Positions 7,344 through 14,671 of a stretch of DNA of 64,000 bases are shown in pieces (the first letter of the stretch is position 1; the number at the start of each line of letters is the position of its first letter). Under the pieces are notes generated by a model that was given only the letters and a program-made list of their open reading frames with translations, was not told the DNA's origin and ran no database searches. The position numbers and the translations under genes were made by a program. Source of the DNA: JBHELG01 sp046263195 (GTDB lineage Bacteria > Actinomycetota > Nitriliruptoria > Nitriliruptorales > JAHWKO01); contig JBHELG010000033.1 in NCBI GenBank assembly GCA_046263195.1, positions 1 through 64,000 of the forward strand. Reading direction: 5' to 3'.

Positions 7344-8516
7344 TCACCAGCGGAGGAGCGCCGCGACTCCCCCGTGCACCCGCAGCGCCTCGGCGGCTTC
7401 CTCCTCGACCGGAGTGACCTGGGCGCCCGTTGCCACCGCCCGCTGGATCATGCGCTCCAAGAGGAGCGGCTCCTCGACGGTCTCCTGCACCGTGGGCATC
7501 TGATCGCTCGTGTAGAGCAGGCCCTCGGGAGTGCGGTAACCGGAGAACGAGGCGTCAACGTCGAACAGCAGCCGTTCGACCCGCCCCTCGTTCAGGGAGG
7601 CGAGCACGTCGTCCAGGCCGAGCGCGCCGGCCCCGCCTGCCAGGGTGCGATTCTTCGCCTCGTCGACGAGGTTGAGCTCGCGCTCCCGGCGCACCGACTT
7701 CAGCAGGTCCCAGGCCGACTCGGCGATGTTGTTGGGGGCTTCATCACCCCATGACAGGTCGAAGACGAGAAGGTGTTCACCCGGAGACGGGTGCAACTCC
7801 TCCGAGAAGGGCTTCGTGAGTCGAGGATCACCGGCTACTACGAGCCGATCCCATCTGCGACGGTTGGCGATGTCTGCGATCACACCGGCCTGCTCCCGCA
7901 GGAAGCGGTTACGGTTCTCGTCGACCCGCTCTTCGTAGCGGTCACGTCGATGGCCTCCGGGTCGCGTGTCGAGCGGCTGTGCGGGGGCAGGCCCGCTGTG
8001 CTCGCGCCAATCACGCCCTCCGACCGTGAACATCTCGTGAAAGAGCTCTTCAGCCTCGCCGACACGCCATTCGAGCAGCCGGACCCCCCGGTTGTGGACG
8101 ACCGCGATCCCGGCAGGACGCCCTTCGTCGTAGACAGCCACGAGCGGACGAACGTAGGCGCTCCCGTCGAATACCACCCGATCCTGGAAGGGGGTTTGGA
8201 CCGCGACGGTCTCGGTCCGGTCATCCGCCACCGTGGCGAACAAGGCCCGGCCGCGCCCGTAGCGGGAGGCGTCGAGCAGCCGCTCGAGGTCAGGTTCAAG
8301 CTTTTCCATGCGTTCCGACAAGGCGACCCAGTGGTCGTGTGGGCCGGTTTCCTTCACGCGCTGACGGAGATTTCGTAGCTCGTTACGAATCGCGATCGGC
8401 CATCCCGGTCGGGGCTCGGCCGCACGCTCTGGCGTGATTCCGACGAAGACCGACAGCACACCCACGTCGTCGCGCAGGTTGATGAGGTCGAGGATCGTCT
8501 GCTCGTCAAGACCCAT
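7344..8516 (-). CDS. VLRF1 family aeRF1-type release-factor-like protein
   Basis: 390 residues. The sequence fits the bacterial archaeo-eukaryotic release-factor (aeRF1) superfamily, VLRF1 group: N-terminal MGLDEQTILDLINLRDD, the GVLSVFVGITPE strand, RYGRGRALFATVADDRTETV, a central PLVAVYDEGRPAGIAVVHN segment, a long charged helix ENRNRFLREQAGVIADIANR, then WDRLVVAGDPRLTKPFSEEL and a C-terminal L7Ae-like segment. Relatives act in ribosome rescue or peptidyl-tRNA release; the specific role of this member is inferred. A TAGGGT -10-like box at 8523-8528 ends 6 nt before the ATG, suggesting a leaderless transcript. Confidence 0.75.
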   Translation of the reverse strand: MGLDEQTILDLINLRDDVGVLSVFVGITPERAAEPRPGWPIAIRNELRNLRQRVKETGPHDHWVALSERMEKLEPDLERLLDASRYGRGRALFATVADDRTETVAVQTPFQDRVVFDGSAYVRPLVAVYDEGRPAGIAVVHNRGVRLLEWRVGEAEELFHEMFTVGGRDWREHSGPAPAQPLDTRPGGHRRDRYEERVDENRNRFLREQAGVIADIANRRRWDRLVVAGDPRLTKPFSEELHPSPGEHLLVFDLSWGDEAPNNIAESAWDLLKSVRRERELNLVDEAKNRTLAGGAGALGLDDVLASLNEGRVERLLFDVDASFSGYRTPEGLLYTSDQMPTVQETVEEPLLLERMIQRAVATGAQVTPVEEEAAEALRVHGGVAALLRW

Positions 8517-8522
8517 GCCATC

Positions 8523-8528
8523 ACCCTA
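8523..8528 (-). promoter_or_regulatory. Putative -10 box for the VLRF1 gene, leaderless
   Basis: On the minus strand TAGGGT is followed by six bases and then the ATG at 8516. The same hexamer is the -10 box of the well-formed cob promoter at 16387. A start of transcription 7 nt downstream would fall on the A of the start codon. The -35 region is weak (about CATTCG), so the call depends mainly on the -10 and its position. Confidence 0.4.
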
Positions 8529-8672
8529 GCAACGGTCCGGCAGCCCGAATGACCGGCTCGGGCGAGGTCACACTGGTAGCGTTGCCGGCCTTTGGCACAA
8601 CTCGAGGATCGTGGCTTCCATCATCGTCTGCGAGCCCTGCCCGGGGAGCGCCGTCGTGCATGAGGCAGCTGT

Positions 8673-9653
8673 GTGAGAAAGCTCTTCTACGCTGTCTCGG
8701 CCCTCCTCATCGGTTTGGCCCTTTGGGTCGTGCCATTGCCCTTCTACGTCGTCCAGCCGGAACCGGCCGTTCCGGTACTGGATGCCGTGCGGGTCACGGG
8801 CGCGCCCGACAGGTTGACCGGGGACCTGATGATCACGACGGTCAATCTCGTGCCTGCGAGCACCTTCAAGGCGGTGGACGCCCAGTTCTTCGATTCCAAC
8901 GCCGAGCTCCTCCCCGCCGATGCGGTCATACCAGAGGGCGTCCGCGAGCAGGAGTTCCTGGAGGCGCAGGCGCACCTGTTCGACGAGAGCGTGCGGGTAG
9001 CCACAACGGTGGGGTTACGCCTCACCGGCCGCGAGGTGTCGCTGTCGGGGGAGGGCGCCGAGGTGCTGCAGGTGACGCCGGGCAGCCAGGCGGAGGGGTT
9101 ACTGCAGCCGGGCGATGTCGTCGTGGCCGTCAACGGTGAGCCTGTCAGTCTCGCGACCGATCTTGCGGTGCGAACCATGCGCGCGGCTCCCGGCGAGCAG
9201 CTCCGGCTTGGGGTGCGACGCGGAGACGCCGAGCTCGACGTGGAGGTGGCGGTCGGAGCGATCCCAGGCACGTCACAGACGGGACTCGGCGTCGCGGTCA
9301 GGACGGCGAACGAGCAGATCGCGCTACCGCCGGGTATCGCCGTCGAAGACGTCTCCAAGATCGGGGGCCCCTCCGCAGGGCTCGTGCTTGCGCTCGCCGT
9401 CTACGACCTCTTCGACCCGGTGGATCTCACCCGGGGACGGCGCATCGCGGGCACGGGCACAGTGAGCCTGTCGGGAGTGGTGGGACCCATCGGCGGGGTG
9501 GAGGAGAAGGTTCGGGGCGCCGAACTCGCGCAGGCGACCGTGTTCCTCGCCCCTGCCGAGCAGGCGGCGCGGGCGCGGGAAGTTTCACCCGAAGGACTCG
9601 AGGTGGTTGGGATATCCACGGTCGAAGAAGCCATCGAGGCGTTGAGACGCTGA
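8673..9653 (+). CDS. PDZ domain / Lon-like (S16) serine protease, YlbL type
   Basis: 326 residues from the GTG at 8673. An N-terminal membrane anchor (LFYAVSALLIGLALWVVPLPFYVVQP) is followed by an extracytoplasmic region, a PDZ domain (AEVLQVTPGSQAEGLLQPGDVVVAVNGEPV, about 130-200), and a C-terminal Lon protease-like domain. In the latter, the Ser of GGPSAG and the Lys of GGVEEKVRGA make the Ser-Lys dyad. This architecture is the YlbL/SdrC-type membrane protease of Gram-positive bacteria. Its 3' end overlaps convergent pabA by 69 nt. Confidence 0.88.
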   Translation: MRKLFYAVSALLIGLALWVVPLPFYVVQPEPAVPVLDAVRVTGAPDRLTGDLMITTVNLVPASTFKAVDAQFFDSNAELLPADAVIPEGVREQEFLEAQAHLFDESVRVATTVGLRLTGREVSLSGEGAEVLQVTPGSQAEGLLQPGDVVVAVNGEPVSLATDLAVRTMRAAPGEQLRLGVRRGDAELDVEVAVGAIPGTSQTGLGVAVRTANEQIALPPGIAVEDVSKIGGPSAGLVLALAVYDLFDPVDLTRGRRIAGTGTVSLSGVVGPIGGVEEKVRGAELAQATVFLAPAEQAARAREVSPEGLEVVGISTVEEAIEALRR

Positions 9654-10247
9654 TGGGGGGTGGTCGGCGTCACGACCGCAACGGGCGAGGAAGTTCGCGA
9701 GCAGGTGAGGACCGACCGTGGTCAAGATCGACTCGGGATGGAACTGAACCCCTTCGACATCGAATCGGCGGTGCCGCAAGCCCATCACGAGTCCACCGGC
9801 GGTCTCTGCCGTGATCTTCAGATCGCCGGGGAAGGTCTCGCGCTCGACGATGAGGGAATGGTAACGGGTGGCCTCGAACGGCACGGGCAGGCCCGTGAGC
9901 ACCCCTTCCCCCCGGTGGTAGATCTGGCTCGTCTTGCCATGCACGAGCTCGGGCGCGCGCACTATCCGGCCGCCGTAGACCTCACCGATGCACTGGTGAC
10001 CCAGGCAGACGCCCAGCAGAGGCGTTTTGCCGGCGACTGCCCGTACCACTTCGCACGACAAGCCAGCGTCAGCTGGGCTGCCGGGGCCGGGGCTGATCAC
10101 CACCCCATCGGGCAGTTCAGTCAGCAGCTCTTCGATGGTGAAGGCGTCGTTGCGAGCCACCTCCACCTCTGCTCCGAGCTCGCCAAGCTGCTGAACGAGG
10201 TTGAACGTGAATGAGTCGTAATTGTCGATGACAAGGACACTGGTCAT
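9585..10247 (-). CDS. pabA: Aminodeoxychorismate/anthranilate synthase glutamine amidotransferase subunit
   Basis: 220 residues. A class I glutamine amidotransferase with all parts: VLVIDNYDSFTFNLVQQL at the N-terminus, oxyanion-hole VISPGPGSP, nucleophile Cys in LLGVCLGHQCIGEVYGG, and catalytic His/Glu in VEGVQFHPESILT. It supplies ammonia to PabB or TrpE; which of the two cannot be decided from this subunit. Position beside sortase E and crgA is the conserved actinobacterial location of pabA, and folate genes are present in the same window. The last ~27 residues after NFLARC are an extension that overlaps the convergent protease gene. Confidence 0.88.
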   Translation of the reverse strand: MTSVLVIDNYDSFTFNLVQQLGELGAEVEVARNDAFTIEELLTELPDGVVISPGPGSPADAGLSCEVVRAVAGKTPLLGVCLGHQCIGEVYGGRIVRAPELVHGKTSQIYHRGEGVLTGLPVPFEATRYHSLIVERETFPGDLKITAETAGGLVMGLRHRRFDVEGVQFHPESILTTVGPHLLANFLARCGRDADHPPSASQRLDGFFDRGYPNHLESFG

Positions 10248-10276
10248 TCACGTTCCTTGAAGACATCCGCGAAGCT

Positions 10277-10292
10277 GGAACGCTACCGTTCC
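10277..10292. repeat. Inverted repeat GGAACG-N4-CGTTCC in the pabA / prenyltransferase divergent region
   Basis: GGAACG at 10277-10282 and its perfect complement CGTTCC at 10287-10292 flank CTAC. A further CGTTCC lies immediately left, next to the pabA start. The location between two divergent starts (10247 minus, 10332 plus) fits an operator, but the arms are only 6 nt long. Confidence 0.3.
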
Positions 10293-10331
10293 GTGCGGCG
10301 TCTCTGCACCAGTCGACGAAAGAGCGCCCAC

Positions 10332-11393
10332 ATGCGGAATCTGCCCCCCGCGGTGGCGCTCCTGCGAGAACGCCTGGAAGCGGCCCTCACGGACGAGGTC
10401 AACCGCCTGTGGTCTCGGCTCGTCGGTCTACACCCCTACCTCGCCCCGCTAGCCGATGAACTCCGCGCCTTCGTGCTTCGCGGCGGGAAACGACTACGAC
10501 CGCTGTTCGTACTCCTCGGCTTCCAAGCCGCGGGAGGGGGGGATCCGCAGGCGGTCATGGGTCCTGCGCTGGCCCTCGAGCTTCTCCACACCTGCGCTCT
10601 TGTCCATGATGATGTCATTGACCGTTCGGCTCTGCGCCGAGGTCATCCCGCTGTCCACGCTGCCTTTGCTGGGCGCCACCCGGTGCAAGGGTGCCGCGAT
10701 CGCTATGGGGAGGCGGTCGCGATTCTGCTCGGAGACCTGGCGTTCGTACAGGCCGACGAGCTCTTTCTTCGCAGCGAGGTCCCGTCATCGCGGCTGCTCG
10801 CCGCCTTTCGCGTGTTCACGACGATGCGAGAAGAGCTCACCGCCGGTCAGTTTCTCGACGTGGAGGCGTCGCGGAGCGGGGCGACCTCGATCGAGCTCGC
10901 GCTGGCGGTAGCGCGCTACAAGTCAGGCAGCTATTCCGTCGCCCGACCGCTCGAGATCGGCGCGCGACTTGCCGACGGCGGTGACGGTCTCTCGCATAGG
11001 CTCGCGGCGGCTGGCCTGCCGCTCGGACAGGCCTTCCAGCTGCGCGACGACGTTCTGAGCGTGTTCGGGGCGGAAGCGGAAACGGGCAAGCCCACTCTGT
11101 CAGACCTCGCCGAGGGCAAGCGGACCTTGCTCGTCGCTCTCACCGCCGAGCGGCTCGACGCCGCGTCCCGAGCTCGTTTCGATGCCCTCCTCGGCCGTTC
11201 CGACCTTTCCGACGAGCAGGCCGACGAACTGCGCGGGCTCATGCGAGCCTCCGGAGGTCTGGCTGCGACGGAACGCTGGACCGACGAGCTGTTCAACCAG
11301 GCGATGGAGCAGCTGGAAGCAATCCCGATCGCCGAAGGGACGCGAGACGAACTGAGGGACCTCGCCCTCTACCTCGTCTCGCGGCACGCTTGA
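10332..11393 (+). CDS. Polyprenyl diphosphate synthase family protein
   Basis: 353 residues from the ATG at 10332; a TTG at 10257 in the same frame is an alternative but adds a basic tail that does not resemble the family. Conserved trans-isoprenyl diphosphate synthase segments: FVLRGGKRLRPLFVLL (region I), first Asp-rich motif VHDDVIDRSALRRGHPAVH near residue 92, REELTAGQFLDVEASRSG, KSGSYSVARPLEIGA, and the second Asp-rich motif QAFQLRDDVLSVFG with GKPTLSDLAEGKRTLLV. It condenses isopentenyl diphosphate into an allylic chain; residues before the first motif do not let me fix chain length, but GGPP or longer is usual for this actinobacterial group. Confidence 0.87.
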   Translation: MRNLPPAVALLRERLEAALTDEVNRLWSRLVGLHPYLAPLADELRAFVLRGGKRLRPLFVLLGFQAAGGGDPQAVMGPALALELLHTCALVHDDVIDRSALRRGHPAVHAAFAGRHPVQGCRDRYGEAVAILLGDLAFVQADELFLRSEVPSSRLLAAFRVFTTMREELTAGQFLDVEASRSGATSIELALAVARYKSGSYSVARPLEIGARLADGGDGLSHRLAAAGLPLGQAFQLRDDVLSVFGAEAETGKPTLSDLAEGKRTLLVALTAERLDAASRARFDALLGRSDLSDEQADELRGLMRASGGLAATERWTDELFNQAMEQLEAIPIAEGTRDELRDLALYLVSRHA

Positions 11394-11406
11394 CCGGATG
11401 CCGCCG

Positions 11407-11556
11407 CTACAGACCAGCATGCCGTGGTCCCAACGAGGCGGAGATGCTCGGGTTCTCCATGTAGGACTCGACCCAGGGGAAGACCACGGTGAACAACAGC
11501 CACAGCGTGGCCACGACGACGAACACGACGATCACGACCCGGATGAAGCGTTTCAC
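11407..11556 (-). CDS. Small single-pass membrane protein downstream of sortase E
   Basis: 49 residues from a GTG at 11554-11556 that overlaps the sortase stop by 4 nt (GTGA), ending at TAG 11407-11409. The chain begins MKRFIRVVIVVFVVVATLW and continues LLFTVVFPWVESYMENPSI, so it has a positively charged start, one membrane helix of about 22 residues and a short outer tail. It is not recognisable by family. The overlap and a strong hydrophobic profile argue it is real and co-translated with the sortase. Confidence 0.65.
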   Translation of the reverse strand: MKRFIRVVIVVFVVVATLWLLFTVVFPWVESYMENPSISASLGPRHAGL

Positions 11557-12179
11557 AGCAGCACGGAGAACACGACGAGCCGTCTGGCCGCGCTGAACCG
11601 CGGGTGGCAGGTCGTCATGGTCATGGTCGGCTCACCGGTACCAAGGGGGTCATGACCCAAGACCCACACGTCACCCGGATCCACGATCCGACTGGTCCTG
11701 ACGACATAGATCCACTCGCGTCCCTGGCGGTCGACGACGTGCACCCGGTCGCCCGGACCGAGTTGGTCGAGATGGTAGAAGGGGGCGCCGTAGGTCGTGC
11801 GATGTCCGGCGACGGCAAAGTTGCCCACGCTGCCCGGGGAAGCGGTGGCAGGGTAGTGGCCAGGGCCACGCTTCAGGCGCTCTTTTTCGATGCCATCCAC
11901 GATGAACAGGGGTCCCTCGCGCACGATCGGCGCCGCGCTGCCCGGACGCTTGAACCAGAGAGCAGCGTAAGCATCACCGTCTCTTGCAAGGGCGTCAGGG
12001 GCAGCGCCCGGTGCGGGCAATGGCAGTGCGCCGACCTTCGCCTGCCAGGTGGCGAGCAGGTCCTCCTGAGCTCTCTCCGTCGTGATGTTCGTGAAAGCAA
12101 GCAGGTAGACCACGTAGAGCAGCACGAGCGTGCCCCCGGCGATGAGCGTCCAACCCACTGCGCGGAGGATCCGCGCCAT
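11553..12179 (-). CDS. Class E sortase
   Basis: 208 residues. The start at 12179 is supported by GAGGAGGTG just upstream on the minus strand. One N-terminal membrane anchor (residues 8-29) leads to the sortase barrel. The catalytic triad is visible: His126 in VAGHRTTYGAPFYHLD, Cys191 in MTTCHPRFSA, and Arg199 or Arg200 shortly after. The spacing TxTTCHPRFS..R is that of actinobacterial class E sortases, which attach LAxTG-type surface proteins to peptidoglycan. No obvious sorting-signal substrate is encoded in this window. It is divergent from crgA, and the 49-codon membrane gene follows it. Confidence 0.9.
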   Translation of the reverse strand: MARILRAVGWTLIAGGTLVLLYVVYLLAFTNITTERAQEDLLATWQAKVGALPLPAPGAAPDALARDGDAYAALWFKRPGSAAPIVREGPLFIVDGIEKERLKRGPGHYPATASPGSVGNFAVAGHRTTYGAPFYHLDQLGPGDRVHVVDRQGREWIYVVRTSRIVDPGDVWVLGHDPLGTGEPTMTMTTCHPRFSAARRLVVFSVLL

Positions 12180-12235
12180 GCGCACCTCCTCGTCGCCGCT
12201 ACCATCCGCGGGTCGTCGATACATCTGGACCGAAG

Positions 12236-12481
12236 GTGCCGAGGAGCAGACACCGCCGCAAGGGCAAGTCACGTCCTCGACCGCAACTGGCTGCCGGCCC
12301 GGTTGTGAAGCCGAGACCGAGTCCGCGCTGGGTTCCGGTCGTCGGACTCTCGCTGATCGGACTCGGGCTCCTCGTCGTCCTGGTCAACTACCTGCCCGGT
12401 CTGTTCGAGACGAACTGGCTTCTGCTCGCGGGGCTAGTCCTCATGACCGGAGGGTTCGTTCTGCTGACGACCTGGCGCTAG
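12236..12481 (+). CDS. crgA: Cell division protein CrgA
   Basis: 81 residues from the GTG at 12236. The basic leader MPRSRHRRKGKSRPRPQ, then SPRWVPVVGLSLIGLGLLVV, NYLPG and NWLLLAGLVLMTGGFVLLT, reproduce the CrgA pattern of two membrane helices (about 33-53 and 61-78) with the Asn-Tyr-Leu between them. In mycobacteria and Streptomyces CrgA binds FtsZ/FtsQ/PBPs and coordinates septation. Location beside sortase E and pabA is the conserved one. The 3' end overlaps a convergent small gene by 48 nt; a 6-bp hairpin (GCCTGT-AGTA-ACAGGC, 12485-12500) lies just after the stop. Confidence 0.92.
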   Translation: MPRSRHRRKGKSRPRPQLAAGPVVKPRPSPRWVPVVGLSLIGLGLLVVLVNYLPGLFETNWLLLAGLVLMTGGFVLLTTWR

Positions 12482-12685
12482 CAAGCCTGTAGTAACAGGC
12501 GTGTGATTCGTCCCCAGGTTTGTCAACAGCTGTGGGTGGCCCTCCTCATGGTCGTTCACCGCAGCTCGGGAGTGGCCTCCTGTTGCCGCGCGTCGCACTC
12601 GGATCCAGGTTCCCGTTCCCAGTCCACCGACCACGACGACGATGAGCACGACTCCGAAGAGCAGCAGCAATTCGTTCAGACCCAT
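12434..12685 (-). CDS. Small membrane protein of unknown function
   Basis: 83 residues. A good AAGGAG lies a few bases before the ATG at 12683-12685 on the minus strand, which is the main reason to accept it. MGLNELLLLFGVVLIVVVVG is a single membrane helix, followed by GTWIRVRRA (positive, inside) and a polar tail with no family. The last 16 codons are antisense to crgA. It precedes no obvious partner other than the next minus-strand membrane gene, 10 nt upstream of its leader. Confidence 0.55.
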   Translation of the reverse strand: MGLNELLLLFGVVLIVVVVGGLGTGTWIRVRRAATGGHSRAAVNDHEEGHPQLLTNLGTNHTPVTTGLLAPGRQQNEPSGHED

Positions 12686-12694
12686 GTCAACTCC

Positions 12695-13000
12695 TTATTC
12701 GCGCATGAGCTCGATGCGTTCGTGCATGCGTTCGCCGCAGTGACGCGGAGGGGCCTGCGCGCCGCGTACGAGCAGCAAGAGTTCAGCCCCGCACGGTTCG
12801 CACCAGTAGAGAGTTCGTTCGGGCCGGTTCAACACGGGCTCGGGCTTGTCGACCCTGGCAGGAGCGCCCGCTGCCATACTGCGAAGAGTCGCCGTCCCGA
12901 CCCGGAAGATCGCATAGCCGAGCAGGGGCGCGAGGACCCACTTCGGGTCGAAGACGACAGCAATGACGAGAGCCGCGGCTGCGACGAGGATCCAGATCAC
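12695..13000 (-). CDS. Small membrane protein with C-terminal zinc-ribbon-like cysteines
   Basis: 101 residues from a GTG at 12998-13000. Two hydrophobic segments (MIWILVAAAALVIAVVF and VLAPLLGYAIFRVG) precede a soluble tail with WCEPCGAELL and, 20 residues later, PRHCGERMHER. The CxxC plus C/H arrangement could bind zinc, although only three Cys are present. It sits 9 nt before the next minus gene (12685) and probably shares its transcript. No family recognised. Confidence 0.55.
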   Translation of the reverse strand: MIWILVAAAALVIAVVFDPKWVLAPLLGYAIFRVGTATLRSMAAGAPARVDKPEPVLNRPERTLYWCEPCGAELLLLVRGAQAPPRHCGERMHERIELMRE

Positions 13001-13049
13001 GTCGAAAGGCTACGAGGTTTCCGTCCCGATCGCTGTGAAAGACGTGGCC

Positions 13050-14012
13050 ATGCCAGCACGGATCCTCGTGACCCGCCCGTTGCCGGGTGGGCTCGAGGTC
13101 CTCCGAGACCACGAGCTGCTGGTTCGTGACGATGGACCGCTTGACCACGGCCAACTGGTGTCCGCGGTAGCGGACTGCGACGCCCTGGTCTGCCTCCTCT
13201 ACGACCGCATCGATGCCGAGGTCATCACTGCGGCGCCTCGGCTCAAGGCTGTGGCTACCGTCGCCACCGGTTACGACAACATCGACGTCGACGCCGCCAC
13301 CGATGCCGGAGTGTTGGTCTGCAACGCGCCGGGTGTGCTTGACGACACCGTGGCAGATCTCACGGTAGGACTCCTCATCGCCGCGGCGAGACGCTTCTCG
13401 GAGGCAGAGCGCGACCTCCGAGCCGGCCGCTGGCAGGGCTGGGACATCGACCAGTACCACGGGTATGACCTGCACGGTTCGACGCTCGGGCTCATCGGCT
13501 ACGGGCAAATAGGCCGGACAGTGGCCCGACGAGTCTCAGGCTTCGATATGACCGTGCTCCACCATTGCCGTACCCCTACTGGGGAGGGGGGCTACGTCGA
13601 CGAGCTGGTTGAGCTGCTCGCTCAATCCGACTTCGTAAGCCTGCACGTGCCGCTGACGGATTCCACCCATCATCTCATCGGGGCGCGAGAGCTGGACCGG
13701 ATGAAGCCCACGGCCATACTCGTCAACACCTCGCGGGGGCCGGTGGTTGACGAGGAGGCCCTCGCCTCCGCGCTCGAGGAGGGCAGCATCTTCGCGGCCG
13801 GACTCGACGTGTTCGAACGGGAACCCGACGTCCACCCGGGGCTGGTTGCCTCGCCCCGTGCCGTGCTGCTGCCCCATATCGGTTCGGCGAGTACTGCCAC
13901 CCGCACTAGAATGGTGCGAACAGCCGCGAGCGGGCTGGCCGCAGCTCTGTCTGGGGACGTGCCCGACAACGCCGTCAACCCCGAGGCCTGGTCCCAGGCT
14001 CGCCGGGATTAG
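13050..14012 (+). CDS. D-2-hydroxyacid dehydrogenase (glyoxylate/hydroxypyruvate reductase-like)
   Basis: 320 residues. The NAD(P)-binding motif is STLGLIGYGQIGRTVARRV near residue 150. The catalytic triad is in place: Arg in LVNTSRGPVVDEEAL, Glu in AAGLDVFEREPDVH and His in VLLPHIGSAS. VATVATGYDNIDVDAA is the substrate-loop segment. It interconverts a 2-keto acid and the D-2-hydroxy acid; the overall pattern is nearest glyoxylate/hydroxypyruvate reductases, while the absence of an ACT domain argues against a full-length 3-phosphoglycerate dehydrogenase. GTG at 13035 is an alternative start. Divergent from the zinc-ribbon membrane gene, with about 50 nt between starts. Confidence 0.9.
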   Translation: MPARILVTRPLPGGLEVLRDHELLVRDDGPLDHGQLVSAVADCDALVCLLYDRIDAEVITAAPRLKAVATVATGYDNIDVDAATDAGVLVCNAPGVLDDTVADLTVGLLIAAARRFSEAERDLRAGRWQGWDIDQYHGYDLHGSTLGLIGYGQIGRTVARRVSGFDMTVLHHCRTPTGEGGYVDELVELLAQSDFVSLHVPLTDSTHHLIGARELDRMKPTAILVNTSRGPVVDEEALASALEEGSIFAAGLDVFEREPDVHPGLVASPRAVLLPHIGSASTATRTRMVRTAASGLAAALSGDVPDNAVNPEAWSQARRD

Positions 14013-14018
14013 GCGTCC

Positions 14019-14671
14019 TCACCGGCCTCGTTTGGGGTAGCGCTTGCGGTCGGGGTGGCCGCGCAGGATGCGGTGAAACACCTTCGGCAGCCCGGCTCGT
14101 GGAAGCAACTCGTGGCGGCGGACGATGCGGTCGTCCGCGTCTATGTCGACCTGGCCAGCCCGCGTTGCCGCGACTCCACGGCCGCGCGCCTCGGCGTACC
14201 AGATCGCCGGCCACGTACCTTCAGGTGTGGCGGGCTCGGTTCCCTTCCTGGGTTCGTCGTCATACTCATCCACGGGATCAAGCCACTCCAACTCGATGGC
14301 GAACACCCATGGCTCGGGGAGGTGGTGCGACTCGTCGCAAACCATTTCGGCCAGCCATTCCGGCTCACAGCAGCGTCGCCGTGCCATCTCCAGCGGATGC
14401 CGTCGGCCCCTTCGACGATGACGTAGCGGATGGGACGACCGCCCCACGCGTACCGCTCGGTCGGCGCCTCTTGGAGCCGCTGCTCGACCCAGTGGTCGAA
14501 TGCGGCCGCTCCTACCGGCCGTGCGTCCACGATCTCGACGCGGTAGGCGGTGTGCTGTCGCGTGAAGGCTTCGGGTACCAGGCGCTGGGCGAAGTCGTGG
14601 ATAACGCGGTCGTCGAGCAAGGGTCGCTCCTTCCAGGCATAGAGAATCGCTCGAGCGGCGCTGCTATCCAC
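14019..14671 (-). pseudogene. Uncharacterised protein gene downstream of the HNH gene, interrupted by one frameshift
   Basis: The GTG at 14669-14671 shares a base with the HNH gene stop (TAGTG), so translation is coupled. The first frame reads VVDSSAARAILYAWKERPLL, an Asp-rich RVIHDFAQ segment, AYRVEIVDARPVGAAAFDHW and GRPIRYVIVEGADGIRW. Near 14390 the coherent protein moves to another frame: CCEPEWLAEMVCDESHHLPE, WVFAIELEWLDPVDEYDDE, RAGLPKVFHRILRGHPDRKR, ending at 14019. Both halves have normal amino-acid composition and about 217 codons together. I do not recognise the family. The single break could be genuine decay or an indel in the sequence. Confidence 0.55.

Noticed and set aside
9660..10214. 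Plus-strand frame antisense to pabA
   Set aside because: PabA is complete with all catalytic residues on the minus strand.
12485..12500. 6-bp hairpin GCCTGT-AGTA-ACAGGC just after crgA
   Set aside because: Short stem, no U-tract and it lies in the coding part of a convergent gene; not called as a terminator.
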